64,000 nucleotides of DNA from Paracoccus alkenifer (GCF_900108405.1 NZ_FNXG01000006.1:81637-145636); one strand, 5' to 3'; numbered from the stretch's first letter, positions 25,199 to 38,388 are shown. Numbers and translations are program-made. Notes: a model not told the origin generated them from the letters alone.

Positions 25199-25720
25199 AT
25201 GACCGCATCTTTGAAACTACTGGTCGCGGGCCTGACACTGGTCGCCGCCGGCGCCGCCCATGCGGATTGCGCCGCCGATCTGGCCCGGTTCGAGGCAGGC
25301 GCAGCGACTGCAGCGACAGAGGGGATCGCAAAGGACGGCTCGCTGGCGCCGCTGCAGGGCGAGGCGTCGGTCGATACGACGACGCAAGCCGTGACGACCC
25401 CAGAAGCGGCGACAACCGCAGAAACGACGACCCCAGGCACAACGGCCACCGGCGACGGCTCGTCGGGCGGTGACAACCAGATCGCCAAGGACGGCAGCAC
25501 CGCGCCGCTGGAAAGCGCCGGCGACAGCGGCGCGGATGTGGCAATGTCGGGCCAAGACGCGCAGGCGCAGCAAGAGGGCCGGGCGACCGCCGCCGGACAG
25601 GCCGAGGCTGAAAGCGGCACCGACGACCGGGCCACGGCGCTGCGCGACGCCCGCGCCGCGCTGGAAGCCGGCGACGAGGCCGCCTGTCAGGAGGCGCTGA
25701 AGCGCGCCGAGGCCTCCTGA
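25199..25720 (+). CDS. exported acidic low-complexity protein (hypothetical)
   Basis: 173 residues. A signal peptide (MTASLKLLVAGLTLVAAGAAHA, cleaved after AHA at about 22) leads to a Thr/Ala/Gly-rich, acidic mature protein. The segment IAKDGS.APL occurs twice (around residues 43-51 and 95-103), separated by a Thr-rich linker, and a helical RATALRDARAALEAGDEAACQEALKRAE segment ends the protein in outline. The gene has a GGGGAGG ribosome site. Likely periplasmic. The frame is open 38 codons further upstream, but those cross the preceding terminator. Function unknown. Confidence 0.8.
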   Translation: MTASLKLLVAGLTLVAAGAAHADCAADLARFEAGAATAATEGIAKDGSLAPLQGEASVDTTTQAVTTPEAATTAETTTPGTTATGDGSSGGDNQIAKDGSTAPLESAGDSGADVAMSGQDAQAQQEGRATAAGQAEAESGTDDRATALRDARAALEAGDEAACQEALKRAEAS

Positions 25721-25743
25721 CGCGAGACCACGGGAATCGGAAA

Positions 25744-25778
25744 GCCCCCGCCTGTCGCGAATGCAGGGCGGGGGTTTT
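25744..25778 (+). terminator. rho-independent terminator
   Basis: CCCCCGCCTG and CAGGGCGGGGG arms, with one bulged base, are followed by TTTT, 24 bases after the stop of the exported protein gene. Confidence 0.85.
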
Positions 25779-25887
25779 GTCGTTGGGGCGAGAACTGCGC
25801 GCGCCTCCTCTGCCGTTGCGAGCGGACTGAACCGGATCAGCGCGCAAGGAGCAAAGGTCTGACGATCCCGTCAAGCAATTGATTTAT

Positions 25888-25964
25888 TGGCGACCCCGGG
25901 ACGACTCGAACGCCCAACATCCTGATTAGAAGTCAGGTGCTCTATCCAGTTGAGCTACGGGGCC
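25888..25964 (-). tRNA. tRNA-Arg (anticodon TCT)
   Basis: On the minus strand the acceptor stem GGCCCCG/CGGGGTC, D-arm GCTC...GAGC, anticodon arm CCTGA-CTTCTAA-TCAGG and T-arm GGGCG-TTCGAGT-CGTCC all fold. The anticodon is TCT (reads AGA/AGG). Discriminator base G is followed by an encoded CCA at 25890-25888. Confidence 0.95.
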
Positions 25965-26142
25965 ATGATCCTTCTGATAACGGTTCGGAAACCGGTTCGC
26001 AAGTGTTTCCCGTTTTCCTACCCGCTTGTTTCCGCTGCTATTTTCAGCCCCAGACCCTTGGTTCGGAATTCCTGCCCTATCCGGTCGAGCTGCCGGGCCG
26101 CCGCCGTGGCATGTCGCGGCAGTCATGCGGCAAAGCGGCAAC

Positions 26143-26607
26143 CTATAGCGCCAGCGTCATGAACAGGCTGTTGGGGTCGGGGCCGTAGCCCTGAAACGGG
26201 CCGCATTCGGTGAAGCCCCAGCCCGCGTAAAGCGCCCGCGCCGCCCGGAAACTGTCCTGCACGCCGGTTTCCAGCGACAGCCGCGCGAACCCCCGTGTCC
26301 GCGCCTGCGCGACCAGTGCCGACAGCATCGCGCGCGACAGCCCCTCACCCCGGCGCTCGGCCAGCACATGCATGGACTTCAGCTCTGCATGGGTGGCGTC
26401 GATGCGCTTGATCGCACCCATGGCAACCGCGGTCCCCTGCCCGTCGCGCAGCACCAGAAAGTCGATGCCCGGCACGGCCAGATCCTCGCGCGGCAGCATG
26501 TGGATCGATTCGGGGGGCGTGTCGGAATGCATCGCCTCGACATGGCGGGCGAACAGCAGGTCCAGATCGGGGCCAAGGGGGCTTTCGAGGGCGACGGTCA
26601 GGGTCAT
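26143..26607 (-). CDS. GNAT-family N-acetyltransferase
   Basis: 154 residues. The acetyl-CoA binding motif appears as ELKSMHVLAERRGEGLSRAMLSALVAQARTRG in outline (about 80-110; RRGEGLS is the R/QxxGxG/A loop), followed by LSLETG and AARALYAGWGFTECGPF (motif B). It resembles the YhbS/PaiA-like acetyltransferases that act on small molecules or protein N-termini. The ATG at 26607 aligns with the family start; a GTG-like extension upstream is open but unlikely. Substrate unknown. Confidence 0.9.
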   Translation of the reverse strand: MTLTVALESPLGPDLDLLFARHVEAMHSDTPPESIHMLPREDLAVPGIDFLVLRDGQGTAVAMGAIKRIDATHAELKSMHVLAERRGEGLSRAMLSALVAQARTRGFARLSLETGVQDSFRAARALYAGWGFTECGPFQGYGPDPNSLFMTLAL

Positions 26608-26755
26608 GATGGGTCCGCGGGGCTGGTTGCGGCCTGTCTCATCGCGGCCTGCGCAGGTGGGGTCAAGGGACAACCCCCTGTCCCGTGGCGTTATGCAGCG
26701 GGTATTCCGCCGCCGCAGCGGCTAGAATCATCGCGCATTACGATTCGGAGGTTGC

Positions 26756-27823
26756 ATGAAGATGACCCGGTCCTGGTGGGGCGTGGCGGCGGCGCTGGCG
26801 ATGCTGGCCATTGTCGGCATCCTTGCGGTGCAGAATCTGGCGGGCGACGGGCAGGCGGCGGGGATCGCCTCGGGCAACGGGCGGATCGAGGCGACCGAGG
26901 TGGACATCTCGGCGCTTTCTGCCGGGCGCATCGCCAGCATCCGCGTGGCCGAGGGCGAATTCGTGACCAGAGGGCAGCCGCTGGTGCAGATGGACCTGCG
27001 CCAGCTCGACGCGCAGAAGCTGCAGGCCGAGGCGCAGCTGCGCCGGGCGCGGATCGGGGTCGAGACCGCCGAAAGCATGGTCGTGCAGGCCGAGGCCCAG
27101 CACAAGGCCGCCGCCGCCATGGTCGAACAGGCCCGCGCCGGCGCGGATGCGGCCGAGGCGCGGTTGGGGCGCACTGAAAGCCTTGCGCGCAGCAACGTCG
27201 CCTCGCAGCAGGTGCTGGACGATGTGCGCGCCGCCGCGCGCGAGACGCAGGCAGCCCTGGCCTCGGCCGAGGCGGGGCTGGCGGCGGCGGCAGCCGCGAT
27301 CGGCACCGCCCGGGCGCAGGTGGTCGATGCCGAAGCCGCGGTGGACGCCGCCGGTGCTGCCATCGACCTGATCGAGGTGATGATCGCAGATGCCACGCTG
27401 AGTTCGCCCCGCGACGGGCGGGTGCAATACCGCATCGCGCAAGAAGGCGAGATCGTGGCCCCCGGCGGGCGGATCCTGAATCTGGTCGATCTGGGCGATG
27501 TCTACATGACGTTTTTCCTGCCCACCTCGCAGGCCGGGCTGGTCGAGGTCGGGACCGAGGTGCGGCTGGTGATGGACGCCGCCCCCGACCATGTGATCCC
27601 GGCGCAGGTGTCCTATGTCGCCGATGTGGCGCAATTCACCCCGCGCACCGTGGAAACCGCCGAGGAACGCGAAAAACTGATGTTCCGGGTGCGCGCCCGC
27701 GTCGATGCGGCGCTGCTGCAGAAATACGCCAGTTACGTCAAGACCGGGCTGCCGGGCGTGGCCCATGTCCGCATCGACCCCGCGGTCGACTGGCCGGAAT
27801 CGCTGTCGAATCTGGTGCAATGA
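26756..27823 (+). CDS. HlyD/YbhG-type periplasmic adaptor of an ABC efflux system
   Basis: 355 residues. N-terminal membrane anchor (about 8-27), the biotinyl-lipoyl half [23 protein letters not shown] in outline, a long alpha-hairpin (about 95-205, Ala/Gln/Glu-rich), the returning lipoyl half ([26 protein letters not shown]), and a beta-barrel. It would link an inner-membrane ABC exporter to an outer-membrane channel. Its stop overlaps the ATG of the ABC gene (ATGA), so the three genes form one operon. Confidence 0.93.
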   Translation: MKMTRSWWGVAAALAMLAIVGILAVQNLAGDGQAAGIASGNGRIEATEVDISALSAGRIASIRVAEGEFVTRGQPLVQMDLRQLDAQKLQAEAQLRRARIGVETAESMVVQAEAQHKAAAAMVEQARAGADAAEARLGRTESLARSNVASQQVLDDVRAAARETQAALASAEAGLAAAAAAIGTARAQVVDAEAAVDAAGAAIDLIEVMIADATLSSPRDGRVQYRIAQEGEIVAPGGRILNLVDLGDVYMTFFLPTSQAGLVEVGTEVRLVMDAAPDHVIPAQVSYVADVAQFTPRTVETAEEREKLMFRVRARVDAALLQKYASYVKTGLPGVAHVRIDPAVDWPESLSNLVQ

Positions 27824-30591
27824 GCGAGACGACGCAGGATCGCCCCCGCCCCGACCTTGCTCCGGTCGCGCGGATCGAGGCGGTCTCGCAGCGCTATGGC
27901 CGGACCGAGGCGCTGGCCGGGGTCTCGCTGGAAATTCCGGCCGGGCGGATGGTGGGGCTGATCGGCCCGGACGGGGTGGGCAAATCCACGCTGCTGTCGC
28001 TGATCGCCGGCGCGCGGCGGTTGCAGACCGGGCGCGTCGCGGTGCTGGGCGGCGACATGGGCGCGGCTGCGCACCGGGCGCGTGTCTGCCCGCAGATCGC
28101 CTATATGCCGCAGGGGCTGGGGCGGAACCTTTATCCCACGCTGTCGGTGGCGGAAAACCTGCATTTCTTCGGCCGGCTGTTCGGCCACGGCACGGCCGAA
28201 CGCGAGCGCCGCATCGACACGCTGCTGGCGGCCACGGGCATGTCGCCGTTCCGCGACCGCCCGGCCGCGAAGCTGTCGGGCGGGATGAAGCAGAAGCTGG
28301 GGCTGTGCTGCGCGCTGATCCACGACCCCGAACTGCTGATCCTCGACGAGCCGACCACCGGCGTCGACCCGCTGTCGCGCCGCCAGTTCTGGGAACTGAT
28401 CGACCGCATCCGCCGCGACCGTCCGGGGATGAGCGTGATCACCGCCACCGCCTATATGGAGGAAGCCGCCGGCTTTGACTGGCTGGTCGCGATGGAGGCC
28501 GGGCGCGTGCTGGCGACCGGCACCCCCGCCCAGCTGCTGGCGCGCACCGTTGCCCCCGACCTTGACGCGGCCTTTGTCGCGCTGCTGCCGGACACCGCGC
28601 GCCGCGGCCATCAGCCGGTGGCGATCCCGCCGCGCCCCGTCAGCGCCGAAATCGCCATCGAGGCGCAGCACCTGACCAAGCGCTTTGGCGATTTCACCGC
28701 CGTCCACGACGTCAGCTTTCGCATCGGCAAGGGCGAGATCTTCGGGTTTCTCGGCTCGAACGGCTGCGGCAAGACCACGGTGATGAAGATGCTGACCGGG
28801 CTGCTGGAACCCAGCGAGGGCACGGCACGGCTGTTCGGGCAGGAACTCGACCACGACGACATGGCGCTGCGCCGGCGCGTGGGCTTCATGAGCCAGTCGT
28901 TCTCGCTGTATTCCGAACTGACGGTGCGCCAGAACCTGGAACTGCACGCGCGGCTGTTCGGGATGGCGCCCGGGCGGATTGCCGGCCGGGTGGCGCAGAT
29001 GCTGGACCGTTTCGGGCTGGGGGGCTGCGCGGGCGATCTGCCCGACGCGCTGCCGCTGGGGGTGCGCCAGCGGCTGTCGCTGGCGGTGGCGATGATCCAC
29101 GACCCCGAGATCCTGATTTTGGACGAGCCGACCTCGGGCGTGGATCCGGTGGCGCGGGACGGGTTCTGGCGGATGCTGGGCGAGCTGTCGCGCCAGGACG
29201 GGGTGACGATCTTTGTCTCGACCCATTTCATGAACGAGGCCGAGTGGTGCGACCGCATCTCGCTGATGCACGCGGGGCGGGTGCTGGTCAGCGACACCGC
29301 CGCGGCGATCCGCGAAAGCAGGGGCGCGGCCACGCTGGACGACGCCTTTGTTGCCTATCTGCAAGAGGCGATCGACGCGGACCCCGACGGCCCCCCGCCC
29401 CTGCCCGACACGACCTCGCCCCCGGCACCACCGGCGGCGACCGCCAGCCCGGCCCGGCGCGCGCGCTTCAGCCTGCGGCGGATGCTCAGCTATTCGCAGC
29501 TTGAGGCGTTGCAGCTGCGGCGCGACCCCATCCGGCTGACGCTTGCCACGCTGGGCAGCCTGATCCTGATGTTCGTGATCGGATACGGCATCAACATGGA
29601 CGTGCGCGATCTCAGCTTCGCGGTGCTGGACCGCGACCAGACCTCGACCAGCCGCGGCTATGTCGCCGACATCGCCGGCTCGCGCTATTTCATCCAGCAC
29701 CCGCCGCTGGCCAGCTATGACGATCTGGACGCGCGGATGCAAAGCGGCGAGCTGAGCCTTGCGATCGAGATCCCGCCGGGCTTTGCCCGCGATGTGGCCC
29801 GCGGCGCCCCGGTGCAGATCGGCGCCTGGATCGACGGCGCCGCCCCCGCCCGCGCCGGCACGGTCGAGGGCTATGTGCAGGGAATGCACGCCGACTGGCT
29901 GATGCGCATGGCCAGACAGCAGCACGGCGCCGACGCCATCCGCCCGCAGTCCGAGCTGGTGCCGCGGTTTCGCTACAATCCCGACGTGAAAAGCCTGATC
30001 GCCATGGTGCCGGCGGTGATCCCGATGCTGCTGATGATGATCCCGGCCGTGCTGACCACGCTGAGCGTGGTGCGCGAAAAGGAACTTGGCTCGATCATCA
30101 ATTTCTACGTCACCCCGGTCACGCGGCTGGAATTCCTGCTGGGCAAGCAGCTGCCCTATCTGGCGGCGGGGTTGGTGAATTTCGCGCTGCTGATGGCATT
30201 CGCGGTGTTTGCCTTTCGCGTGCCCTTTACCGGCGGGCTTGCGGCGCTGACGCTGGCGGCGGTGCTGTATCTGGGGGCGGCGACGGGGATGGGGCTGCTG
30301 ATCTCGGCCTTTATGCGCAGCCAGGTGGCGGCGCTGTTTGCCACGGTGATGCTGACCATGATCCCGGCCGGGCAGTTTTCGGGGCTGATCGACCCGGTCT
30401 CCTCGTTGCAGGGGGTGGGACGCATCATCGGCGAGATCTACCCGACCAGCTGGTTCATCATCGCCTCGCGCGGGGCATTCTCAAAGGGGCTGGGGTTCGG
30501 CGATTTCGGCATGGTCTATCTGGCGCTTGGGCTTGCGGTGCCGGTGATCCTGGGGCTGAGCGCGCTGTCGCTGAGGAAACAGGCGAAATGA
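27820..30591 (+). CDS. RbbA-like ABC transporter: two ATPase domains fused to an ABC-2 permease
   Basis: 923 residues. ATPase domain 1 (about 12-240): Walker [10 protein letters not shown], signature [11 protein letters not shown], Walker B LLILDEP. ATPase domain 2 (about 285-505): Walker [10 protein letters not shown], a changed signature [12 protein letters not shown], Walker [15 protein letters not shown] Pro/Ala linker (about 520-550) precedes an ABC-2 permease (about 550-923) with six membrane segments. This is the architecture of RbbA/YhiH and of multidrug efflux fusions; with the adaptor before it and a second permease after it, it most likely forms an export pump. Substrate unknown. 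Confidence 0.92.
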   Translation: MSETTQDRPRPDLAPVARIEAVSQRYGRTEALAGVSLEIPAGRMVGLIGPDGVGKSTLLSLIAGARRLQTGRVAVLGGDMGAAAHRARVCPQIAYMPQGLGRNLYPTLSVAENLHFFGRLFGHGTAERERRIDTLLAATGMSPFRDRPAAKLSGGMKQKLGLCCALIHDPELLILDEPTTGVDPLSRRQFWELIDRIRRDRPGMSVITATAYMEEAAGFDWLVAMEAGRVLATGTPAQLLARTVAPDLDAAFVALLPDTARRGHQPVAIPPRPVSAEIAIEAQHLTKRFGDFTAVHDVSFRIGKGEIFGFLGSNGCGKTTVMKMLTGLLEPSEGTARLFGQELDHDDMALRRRVGFMSQSFSLYSELTVRQNLELHARLFGMAPGRIAGRVAQMLDRFGLGGCAGDLPDALPLGVRQRLSLAVAMIHDPEILILDEPTSGVDPVARDGFWRMLGELSRQDGVTIFVSTHFMNEAEWCDRISLMHAGRVLVSDTAAAIRESRGAATLDDAFVAYLQEAIDADPDGPPPLPDTTSPPAPPAATASPARRARFSLRRMLSYSQLEALQLRRDPIRLTLATLGSLILMFVIGYGINMDVRDLSFAVLDRDQTSTSRGYVADIAGSRYFIQHPPLASYDDLDARMQSGELSLAIEIPPGFARDVARGAPVQIGAWIDGAAPARAGTVEGYVQGMHADWLMRMARQQHGADAIRPQSELVPRFRYNPDVKSLIAMVPAVIPMLLMMIPAVLTTLSVVREKELGSIINFYVTPVTRLEFLLGKQLPYLAAGLVNFALLMAFAVFAFRVPFTGGLAALTLAAVLYLGAATGMGLLISAFMRSQVAALFATVMLTMIPAGQFSGLIDPVSSLQGVGRIIGEIYPTSWFIIASRGAFSKGLGFGDFGMVYLALGLAVPVILGLSALSLRKQAK

Positions 30592-31700
30592 AGGCGCGCA
30601 ACCTGTGGAATCTGGGCATCAAGGAACTGCGCGGCCTGTGGCGAGAGCCGGTGCTGCTGCTGCTGATCGTCTATTCCTTTTCGCTGTCGATCTACACCGA
30701 ATCCAGGGCGATGCCCGAGACCCTGTCCGACGCCGCCATCGCCATCGTGGACGAGGACCAGTCCGCCCTGTCGGCGCGCATCGTCTCGGCCTTTACCCCG
30801 CCCTATTTCCTGACGCCGCGGATGATCTCGCCCGATCAGATCGACCCGCGCATGGACGCGGGGCTGGACACATTCGCCCTGCATATCCCGCCCGATTTCG
30901 AACGCGACCTGCTGGCCGGCCGCCACCCGGAAATCCAGCTCAACATCGACGCGACGCGGATGACGCAGGCGTTTACCGGCAGCGGCTATGTCCAGCAGAT
31001 CGTCGCGGCCGAGATCACCGAGTTCACCGCCGGCCACCGCGCCGAGGCCCGGCCCGCCGTGGCCATGGCGCTGCGCGCACGCTACAACCCCGCGCTTGAG
31101 CCGGGCTGGTTCGGCGCGATCAACAGCGTCATCAACGCAATCACCATGCTGTCGATCATCCTGACCGGGGCGGCGCTGATCCGCGAAAAGGAACATGGCA
31201 CGATCGAGCATCTGCTGGTGATGCCGGTCACCGCGGCCGAGATCATGCTGGCCAAGATCTGGTCGATGGCGCTGGTGGTGCTGCTGGCCTCGGGGTTCGC
31301 GATCTCGGTGGTGGTGCAGATGGCGCTGGGGGTGCCGGTGGCCGGCTCGGTGCCGCTGTTCGTGGCGGCTGCGGCGCTGATGCTGTTTGCGACCACCTCG
31401 ATGGGGATTTTCCTTGCCACCATTGCGGGGACCATGCCGCAGTTCGGGCTGCTGCTGATGCTGGTTCTGATGCCGTTGCAGGTGCTGTCGGGGGGCATGA
31501 CCCCGCGCGAATCCATGCCGCAGGTGATCCAGGCGATCATGTCGCTGGCCCCGGACACGCATTTCGTGATCCTGTCGCAGGCAATCCTGTTCAGGGGCGC
31601 CGGGCTGGCGGTGGTCTGGCCGGAGATGCTGGCGCTGGCGGCGATCGGGGCGGCGCTGTTCTGGCTGGCGCTGCGGCAGTTCCGCCGCTTTCTGGGCTGA
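30588..31700 (+). CDS. ABC-2 type permease of the efflux system
   Basis: 370 residues. N-terminal membrane segment ([20 protein letters not shown]), a large periplasmic loop (about 45-170), then five membrane segments with the ABC-2 signature region [31 protein letters not shown] in outline. It resembles YhhJ, the partner of RbbA-type fusions, and the C-terminal half of the preceding protein. It overlaps the preceding gene by ATGA. Confidence 0.93.
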   Translation: MKARNLWNLGIKELRGLWREPVLLLLIVYSFSLSIYTESRAMPETLSDAAIAIVDEDQSALSARIVSAFTPPYFLTPRMISPDQIDPRMDAGLDTFALHIPPDFERDLLAGRHPEIQLNIDATRMTQAFTGSGYVQQIVAAEITEFTAGHRAEARPAVAMALRARYNPALEPGWFGAINSVINAITMLSIILTGAALIREKEHGTIEHLLVMPVTAAEIMLAKIWSMALVVLLASGFAISVVVQMALGVPVAGSVPLFVAAAALMLFATTSMGIFLATIAGTMPQFGLLLMLVLMPLQVLSGGMTPRESMPQVIQAIMSLAPDTHFVILSQAILFRGAGLAVVWPEMLALAAIGAALFWLALRQFRRFLG

Positions 31701-31750
31701 GCGGCGGCGACCTGCGGAGCTTGCGCCCGCGGTCCCTGCGACTGCGGGCC

Positions 31751-32059
31751 TTAATGCGGCCAGGTTCCGCGGCGTTCGGTGGCAAAATTTTCGCCATACC
31801 CGCGGGGGCGGATGTTCTGGGCGCGGACCTTGGGTTGGGTCACGACGTAATCCAGCCCCTTGGCCTGGGCATAAGCCTCGGCCTCGTCGCGGGTGCGAAA
31901 GCGCAGCCGGACCTGCGACTGGGTATCGTCGCTCGAGGTCCAGCCCATCAGCGGGTCCAGCGCCCGCGTATCCGCCTGCGGAAACTCAAGCACCCAGCCC
32001 TTGCTGCGGGCCCCCGACTGCATGACGTTGCGGGCAGGCTGATAGATGCGGACGCGCAT
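31751..32059 (-). CDS. ETC complex I subunit, NDUFS4-like
   Basis: 102 residues. [26 protein letters not shown] and [18 protein letters not shown] are the hallmark segments of the NDUFS4-type accessory subunit of respiratory complex I, found in alphaproteobacteria and mitochondria. It ends with the typical C-terminal YGENF and a short tail. The ATG at 32059 fits relatives; an upstream extension is not conserved. It would act at the inner membrane with NADH dehydrogenase, whose other genes are not here. Confidence 0.92.
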   Translation of the reverse strand: MRVRIYQPARNVMQSGARSKGWVLEFPQADTRALDPLMGWTSSDDTQSQVRLRFRTRDEAEAYAQAKGLDYVVTQPKVRAQNIRPRGYGENFATERRGTWPH

Positions 32060-32222
32060 GAAAACCCCCTTGGCGGCGTGATCGCGGGCTGCCCCCCTTG
32101 TGGCGCAGAGCGGCGGCGCAATCAAGCCGATGCGCCATGTTTTCTGCCCCGTCCGCCCGGCGGCGGGAACATCCGCCGCATCGTTACGTTGGAACCCCAC
32201 GATACAGACAGGAGCAGACCCG

Positions 32223-32816
32223 ATGACCCGTTCTCAGATCGCGACCCGTGTTCCCTGCCTGCCGCGGCATATCGGCGCGGCCAGCCTGGGCGTGCTGCTG
32301 GCGCTGGCCCCGCTGGCGGCACTGGCGCAGGATTCAGGCGATGCGCCCCCGCCTGCCGGCGATGCGTCCACGGCGCCCCGCAGCGTCACCGCCCGGCTTG
32401 CCGGGACCGAGGGCCAGCCCCTCGGCACTGCCACACTGGCCGAGACCGCCTCGGGGCAGATGCACCTGACCCTGACGCTCGACGGGCTGCCCGAGGGCAC
32501 CCGCGCCATCCATATCCACGAAACCGGCAGCTGCGAGCCGCCCGCTTTCGAAAGCGCCGGCGGGCATCTGGCCGGCGGGCATGATCACGGGGCAATGTCG
32601 TCGGGCGGGATGCACGCGGGCGACCTGCCCAATATCACCGTGGGCGCCGACGGCATCTTTCAGGGCGAGGTGCTGACCAGCAACGTCACCATGGATCAGG
32701 TGATGGACGAGGACGGCTCGGCCCTGGTCATCCACGCGGACGCTGACGATTACATCTCGCAGCCGGCGGGGAATGCCGGCGACCGGATCGCCTGCGGGGT
32801 CTTTGCGGACCAGTAA
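32223..32816 (+). CDS. sodC: periplasmic Cu/Zn superoxide dismutase
   Basis: 197 residues. A signal peptide (about 1-37, ending LAALAQ) is followed by the SodC beta barrel. Copper ligands appear in AIHIHETG (two His) and [11 protein letters not shown] (His), the bridging/zinc His residues in [12 protein letters not shown] and [14 protein letters not shown], and the disulfide Cys in GSCEPP and IACGVF. It removes superoxide in the periplasm. A 10-base-pair hairpin follows the stop. Confidence 0.95.
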   Translation: MTRSQIATRVPCLPRHIGAASLGVLLALAPLAALAQDSGDAPPPAGDASTAPRSVTARLAGTEGQPLGTATLAETASGQMHLTLTLDGLPEGTRAIHIHETGSCEPPAFESAGGHLAGGHDHGAMSSGGMHAGDLPNITVGADGIFQGEVLTSNVTMDQVMDEDGSALVIHADADDYISQPAGNAGDRIACGVFADQ

Positions 32817-32834
32817 GCCGGCCTGATCCTGAAA

Positions 32835-32861
32835 CGGGCCGCCCATGCGTCGGGCGGCCCG
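32835..32861 (+). terminator. terminator-like hairpin after sodC
   Basis: CGGGCCGCCC and GGGCGGCCCG form a perfect 10-base-pair stem with a 7-base loop, 18 bases after the stop. There is no clear T run. Confidence 0.5.
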
Positions 32862-32975
32862 TCGGCATGGCGACCTGCGGCCAGATCGCCAGCGGCGGCT
32901 TGAATCATCTGCCATCCGGCCCCAGCTTGCTGGATCGGGCCGCATGTCGCGTCGGCCCGCAAGGTCAGGAACCAA

Positions 32976-35174
<2,199 letters not shown>

Positions 35175-35375
35175 GCGGTCCCGCGTCCGGCGTGTGGCCC
35201 GGCGACCCGGAAACGACGTTGCCGCCAGAGCAGGCGGCGCAAACAGCATTGTGCCCGGCTTTCCCGTTCGGGGTCCAGCGCAGGCGGCGGGGCCGTGGTT
35301 CTGCCCCGGGCCGCCGCCGCGGCCTTGTTCGCTGAAAACAACCCGCCGGGCTGTTTCCGGGCACTCACAAGCCTT

Positions 35376-35399
35376 GGGATATTTACAGCAAGATGAAAG
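35376..35399 (+). repeat. GGATATTT intergenic motif, copy 1
   Basis: GGGATATTT followed after a few bases by AGATGAAAG, in the gap between the convergent uvrB and methyltransferase genes. The most diverged of four copies seen in this window. Confidence 0.45.
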
Positions 35400-35416
35400 C
35401 ATTACCCCCGCAAGTT

Positions 35417-36142
35417 CTAGCGACGCGCGAGAAATGAGCCGCGGTTGGGGGTCGGGTCGGGGATGGTTTCGATGGTGGTGAAGCGGCATTCCTCAAGCAT
35501 GTCGCGGACGCAATCCCGGGTCGGGAACCATTTGCGGATATGATGGACCCCTGCGGCGGGCGGCTTGAAGTGGATAAAGCTGCCCTCGCCCGGATGCAGG
35601 GTGGTTTCCAGCCATAGCAGATCCGCCGCGCGGGCGATGATTTCCAGGTCGTGGAACGGGTGGCGCAGGTGATAAAGCAGCCCCAGCGCCAGCACCGCGT
35701 CATAGCGTTCGTCGGGCTGGATCGCCGGCACCTCGCCCAGCCTTGTCCAGATGCGGTCCTGCAACCCGGTGGCCTGAGCCGCAAAGCGCAGCCGCGCCAG
35801 CATCGCGCCCCAGCTGTCCTGCGCCAGCACCAGCGCCCCCCGCCGCGCCATTTCCAACGCGAAGAACCCGTCCGCCGAGCCAAGGTCAAGCACGCGCATC
35901 CCGCGCATATCCGCGGGCAGCACATCCTGATACACATGCCAGCGGTTCAGCGGGTGGTCGGGGCGCTGCGGGCCGGGGGCCGGCGCGATCTGTCGGGTAA
36001 AGATCCCGGGGCCAAGCTCGATATTGTGGAACCACGGCCCCAGACCGACCACGCTTTTCTCGATTTCCGTCGGGGAAAGCGGCGTATCCAGCGCCGCAAT
36101 CGGCTGTGCGCCGGTAATATCAGTGAAATCTGTCCGTATCAT
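35417..36142 (-). CDS. class I SAM-dependent methyltransferase, CmoB-like
   Basis: 241 residues. SAM-binding motif MRVLDLGSADGFFALEMARRG (about 79-99) and the following YDAVLALGLLYHLRHPFHDLE resemble the methyltransferase fold of CmoB/DUF1698 proteins, in which a related site makes the wobble uridine modification of tRNA. The N-terminal ~50 residues (VVGLGPWFHNIELGPGIFTRQ) match the start of that family. The protein is shorter than CmoB, and substrate identity cannot be read from sequence. Confidence 0.8.
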   Translation of the reverse strand: MIRTDFTDITGAQPIAALDTPLSPTEIEKSVVGLGPWFHNIELGPGIFTRQIAPAPGPQRPDHPLNRWHVYQDVLPADMRGMRVLDLGSADGFFALEMARRGALVLAQDSWGAMLARLRFAAQATGLQDRIWTRLGEVPAIQPDERYDAVLALGLLYHLRHPFHDLEIIARAADLLWLETTLHPGEGSFIHFKPPAAGVHHIRKWFPTRDCVRDMLEECRFTTIETIPDPTPNRGSFLARR

Positions 36143-36222
36143 ATGCAGCCCCGTTCGAGATCAGGGGCCGCGCGCGGCATCGCCCCTTTCGCCCGGAATA
36201 CCGCATGAAGTTGAAGATACGG

Positions 36223-36864
36223 TTAAGATGCCTCGGCGATCAGCAGCATGATTTCGTCAGCCAGCGCGCCAATTTCATCGCGGGCGGGGCCGGCCGGCCC
36301 CTCGGCCACCGCGCCGCCACGGCCCAGCGTTTCCGCATAGGCCACGCGGTTGGCCAGCTGCGCCTGCGCCACCGCCACCCCCAGCTGCGCGGCGCCCTGC
36401 GCGACCTCGGCCCCCAGCCGCGTGTTCGGGCGGGTGCGGTTCAGCACCACCAGCACCGGGCGGCGTTCGCGACTGGCAAGATCCAGAACGCCCTCGGTCG
36501 CCCACAGATCGACCTGGCTGGAGGCCACCGGCACCAGCACCAGATCCGCCACCCGCAAGGCCGGGCGCAGGTCGCTTTCGATCTTGGGCGGCGTGTCGAT
36601 CAGCACCACGTCAAAACGTTTCTTGAGCTTTTCGCTTTCATAGCTGGCGCCCCAGGCGGATGAGGTGGTGAACTCCAGCCCCTCGTCCTCGCCGTGGCGG
36701 TCCAGCCGCTCCATGAACCAGCGGCCGAGACTGCCCTGCGGGTCGGTGTCCAGCACCGCCACGCTCAGACCCCGGCGGCGCAGGGCGATGGCCAGGTTGA
36801 CGGTGACCGTGGTCTTGCCCGAGCCGCCCTTTTGCTGGGCCACCGTGATGATCCGTCCGGCCAT
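36223..36864 (-). CDS. orphan ParA-family ATPase
   Basis: 213 residues. Deviant Walker [11 protein letters not shown] (about 9-18), Walker A' [10 protein letters not shown] and Walker B VVLIDTPP are the ParA/MinD pattern. No parB or parS-like partner gene adjoins it, so it is probably one of the chromosomal orphan ParAs that position cytosolic cargo (chemoreceptors, carboxysomes) rather than the chromosome partition protein. The ATG at 36864 fits the usual N-terminus. Confidence 0.88.
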   Translation of the reverse strand: MAGRIITVAQQKGGSGKTTVTVNLAIALRRRGLSVAVLDTDPQGSLGRWFMERLDRHGEDEGLEFTTSSAWGASYESEKLKKRFDVVLIDTPPKIESDLRPALRVADLVLVPVASSQVDLWATEGVLDLASRERRPVLVVLNRTRPNTRLGAEVAQGAAQLGVAVAQAQLANRVAYAETLGRGGAVAEGPAGPARDEIGALADEIMLLIAEAS

Positions 36865-36994
36865 GGCTGCCTCTTGCTGCCGTATCCTGCGCCCTTGCGT
36901 TGCACGCCGCCGCGCCAAGGGCAAGGCCGCGCGGGGGTTGCATCCGCGCCGGGGCGGTGCTTGGTCCCTGCCGGGCAGGCAACGGAGCGCGCGG

Positions 36995-38044
36995 ATGATC
37001 CCGGTTTTCGACGGACACAACGATTACCTGCAACGGGCGGTGGCGGCGGGGGCCGATGCGGACCGGCTGTGGGCCGAGGGCGACGGCACCGGCCATATCG
37101 ACCTGCCGCGGCTGCGCCAGGGCGGCATGGCGGGCGGGTTCTTTGCGATCTGGATTCCCGACCCCGACCCGGGCGATGTGGCCGAGATGGCGCGGCGCAA
37201 GGACAACCCGCCCTTTGACCTGCCCCTGCCGCCGCAGGTGGACAGCCGCACCGCCCTGCCCCAGGCTTTCGCGCAGGCCGCGGCGCTGTTGGCGCTGGAA
37301 CGCAGCGGCACGCTGTCGATCTGCCGCAGCGCCGCCGAGATAAGCGCCGCGATGGACGCCGGCCGCATCGCCGCGATCCTGCATATGGAGGGCGCCGAGC
37401 CGCTGGCCGATCTGGACGCGCTGCATGTCTGGCACGCGATCGGCCTGCGCTCGCTGGGTTTCGTGTGGTCGCGGCCGACCGCCTATGGCCATGGCGTGCC
37501 CTTCGCCTTTCCCTCGCCCCCCGACCGCGGCGAGGGGCTGACCGAGCGCGGCCGCGCCCTGGTGCGCGAATGCAACGCGCTGCGCATCATCATCGACCTG
37601 TCGCATCTGAACGAAAAGGGCTGCGACGAGGTGGCAAGGCTGAGCGACGCACCGCTGGTCGCCACGCATTCCGGCGCGCACGCGGTCTGCCCCAGTTCGC
37701 GCAACCTGACCGACCGGCAGCTGCGCCAGATCGCCGATTCGGGGGGCGTGGTCGGGCTGAATTTCAACACCGGCTTTCTGGCCCCCGACGGGCGTCGCGC
37801 GCCGTTCCGCGGCTTTGACCCGATGCTGCGCCATCTTGACCACCTGCTGGGCATTCTGGGCGAAAACGGCGTGGCGCTGGGGTCGGATTTCGACGGCGCG
37901 GTGATGCCCGCCGACCTGCCCGATACTGCCGCCCTGCCCCGGCTGCTGGACGCGATGTTGGACCACGGCTACGGCCGCGAACTGGTCGAGCGCATCGCCT
38001 GGCGCAACTGGCTGTGCGTAACCGCGCGGAGCTGGGGCGGCTGA
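36995..38044 (+). CDS. membrane dipeptidase family protein (peptidase M19)
   Basis: 349 residues of an amidohydrolase-fold metallopeptidase. DGHND (residues 5-9) holds the first zinc His/Asp, HMEGAEPL the bridging Glu, [12 protein letters not shown] and [10 protein letters not shown] two further His ligands, and VALGSDFDG a conserved Asp. It would hydrolyse dipeptides or related amides. GGAG lies 9 bases before the ATG. Divergent from the ParA gene. Confidence 0.92.
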   Translation: MIPVFDGHNDYLQRAVAAGADADRLWAEGDGTGHIDLPRLRQGGMAGGFFAIWIPDPDPGDVAEMARRKDNPPFDLPLPPQVDSRTALPQAFAQAAALLALERSGTLSICRSAAEISAAMDAGRIAAILHMEGAEPLADLDALHVWHAIGLRSLGFVWSRPTAYGHGVPFAFPSPPDRGEGLTERGRALVRECNALRIIIDLSHLNEKGCDEVARLSDAPLVATHSGAHAVCPSSRNLTDRQLRQIADSGGVVGLNFNTGFLAPDGRRAPFRGFDPMLRHLDHLLGILGENGVALGSDFDGAVMPADLPDTAALPRLLDAMLDHGYGRELVERIAWRNWLCVTARSWGG

Positions 38045-38121
38045 AACCCGCGCGGATCACCTGTCGCCATGACGCAGGTTGCGGCTTGCATCGGCGGTCG
38101 ACCGGCCCTATCTGAGGCGCC

Positions 38122-38215
38122 GAGAGGCTGGCGCGGGCAGGCGCCTCGCCAACCCGGTCAGGTCCGGAAGGAAGCAGCCGCAACGAGCCCCGCCTGGGTC
38201 GCTGTCCAGTCTCTC
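38122..38215 (+). ncRNA. ffs: SRP RNA, 4.5S type
   Basis: The invariant SRP domain IV core GGTCAGGTCCGGAAGGAAGC occurs at 38157-38176 with the surrounding asymmetric loop. The flanks pair as a long rod: GAGAGGCTGG at 38122 pairs with CCAGTCTCTC ending at 38215, and GCAGGCG-type segments pair internally. About 94 bases, as in other alphaproteobacteria. It acts with Ffh in membrane targeting. Ends are estimated from pairing. Confidence 0.95.
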
Positions 38216-38388
38216 ACCCCACCCCTGCCAGCATCGTCGGTTCCTGCGACCATGGCGCCATGGCAGTTTCCACATCCTCGATCCGAATCGCATCATCCGC
38301 CTTTCCGTTCTTTTCGTCCAAGGATAGCGGGCAGATCTTAACATCCGGTTTCCGCCGCCGGAAAAATCACCCAAGGGGCGCATACTTC

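Noticed and set aside
27733..29925. 730-codon minus-strand frame over the ABC fusion gene
   Set aside because: Composition of an antisense shadow; the plus strand carries two clear ATPase domains.
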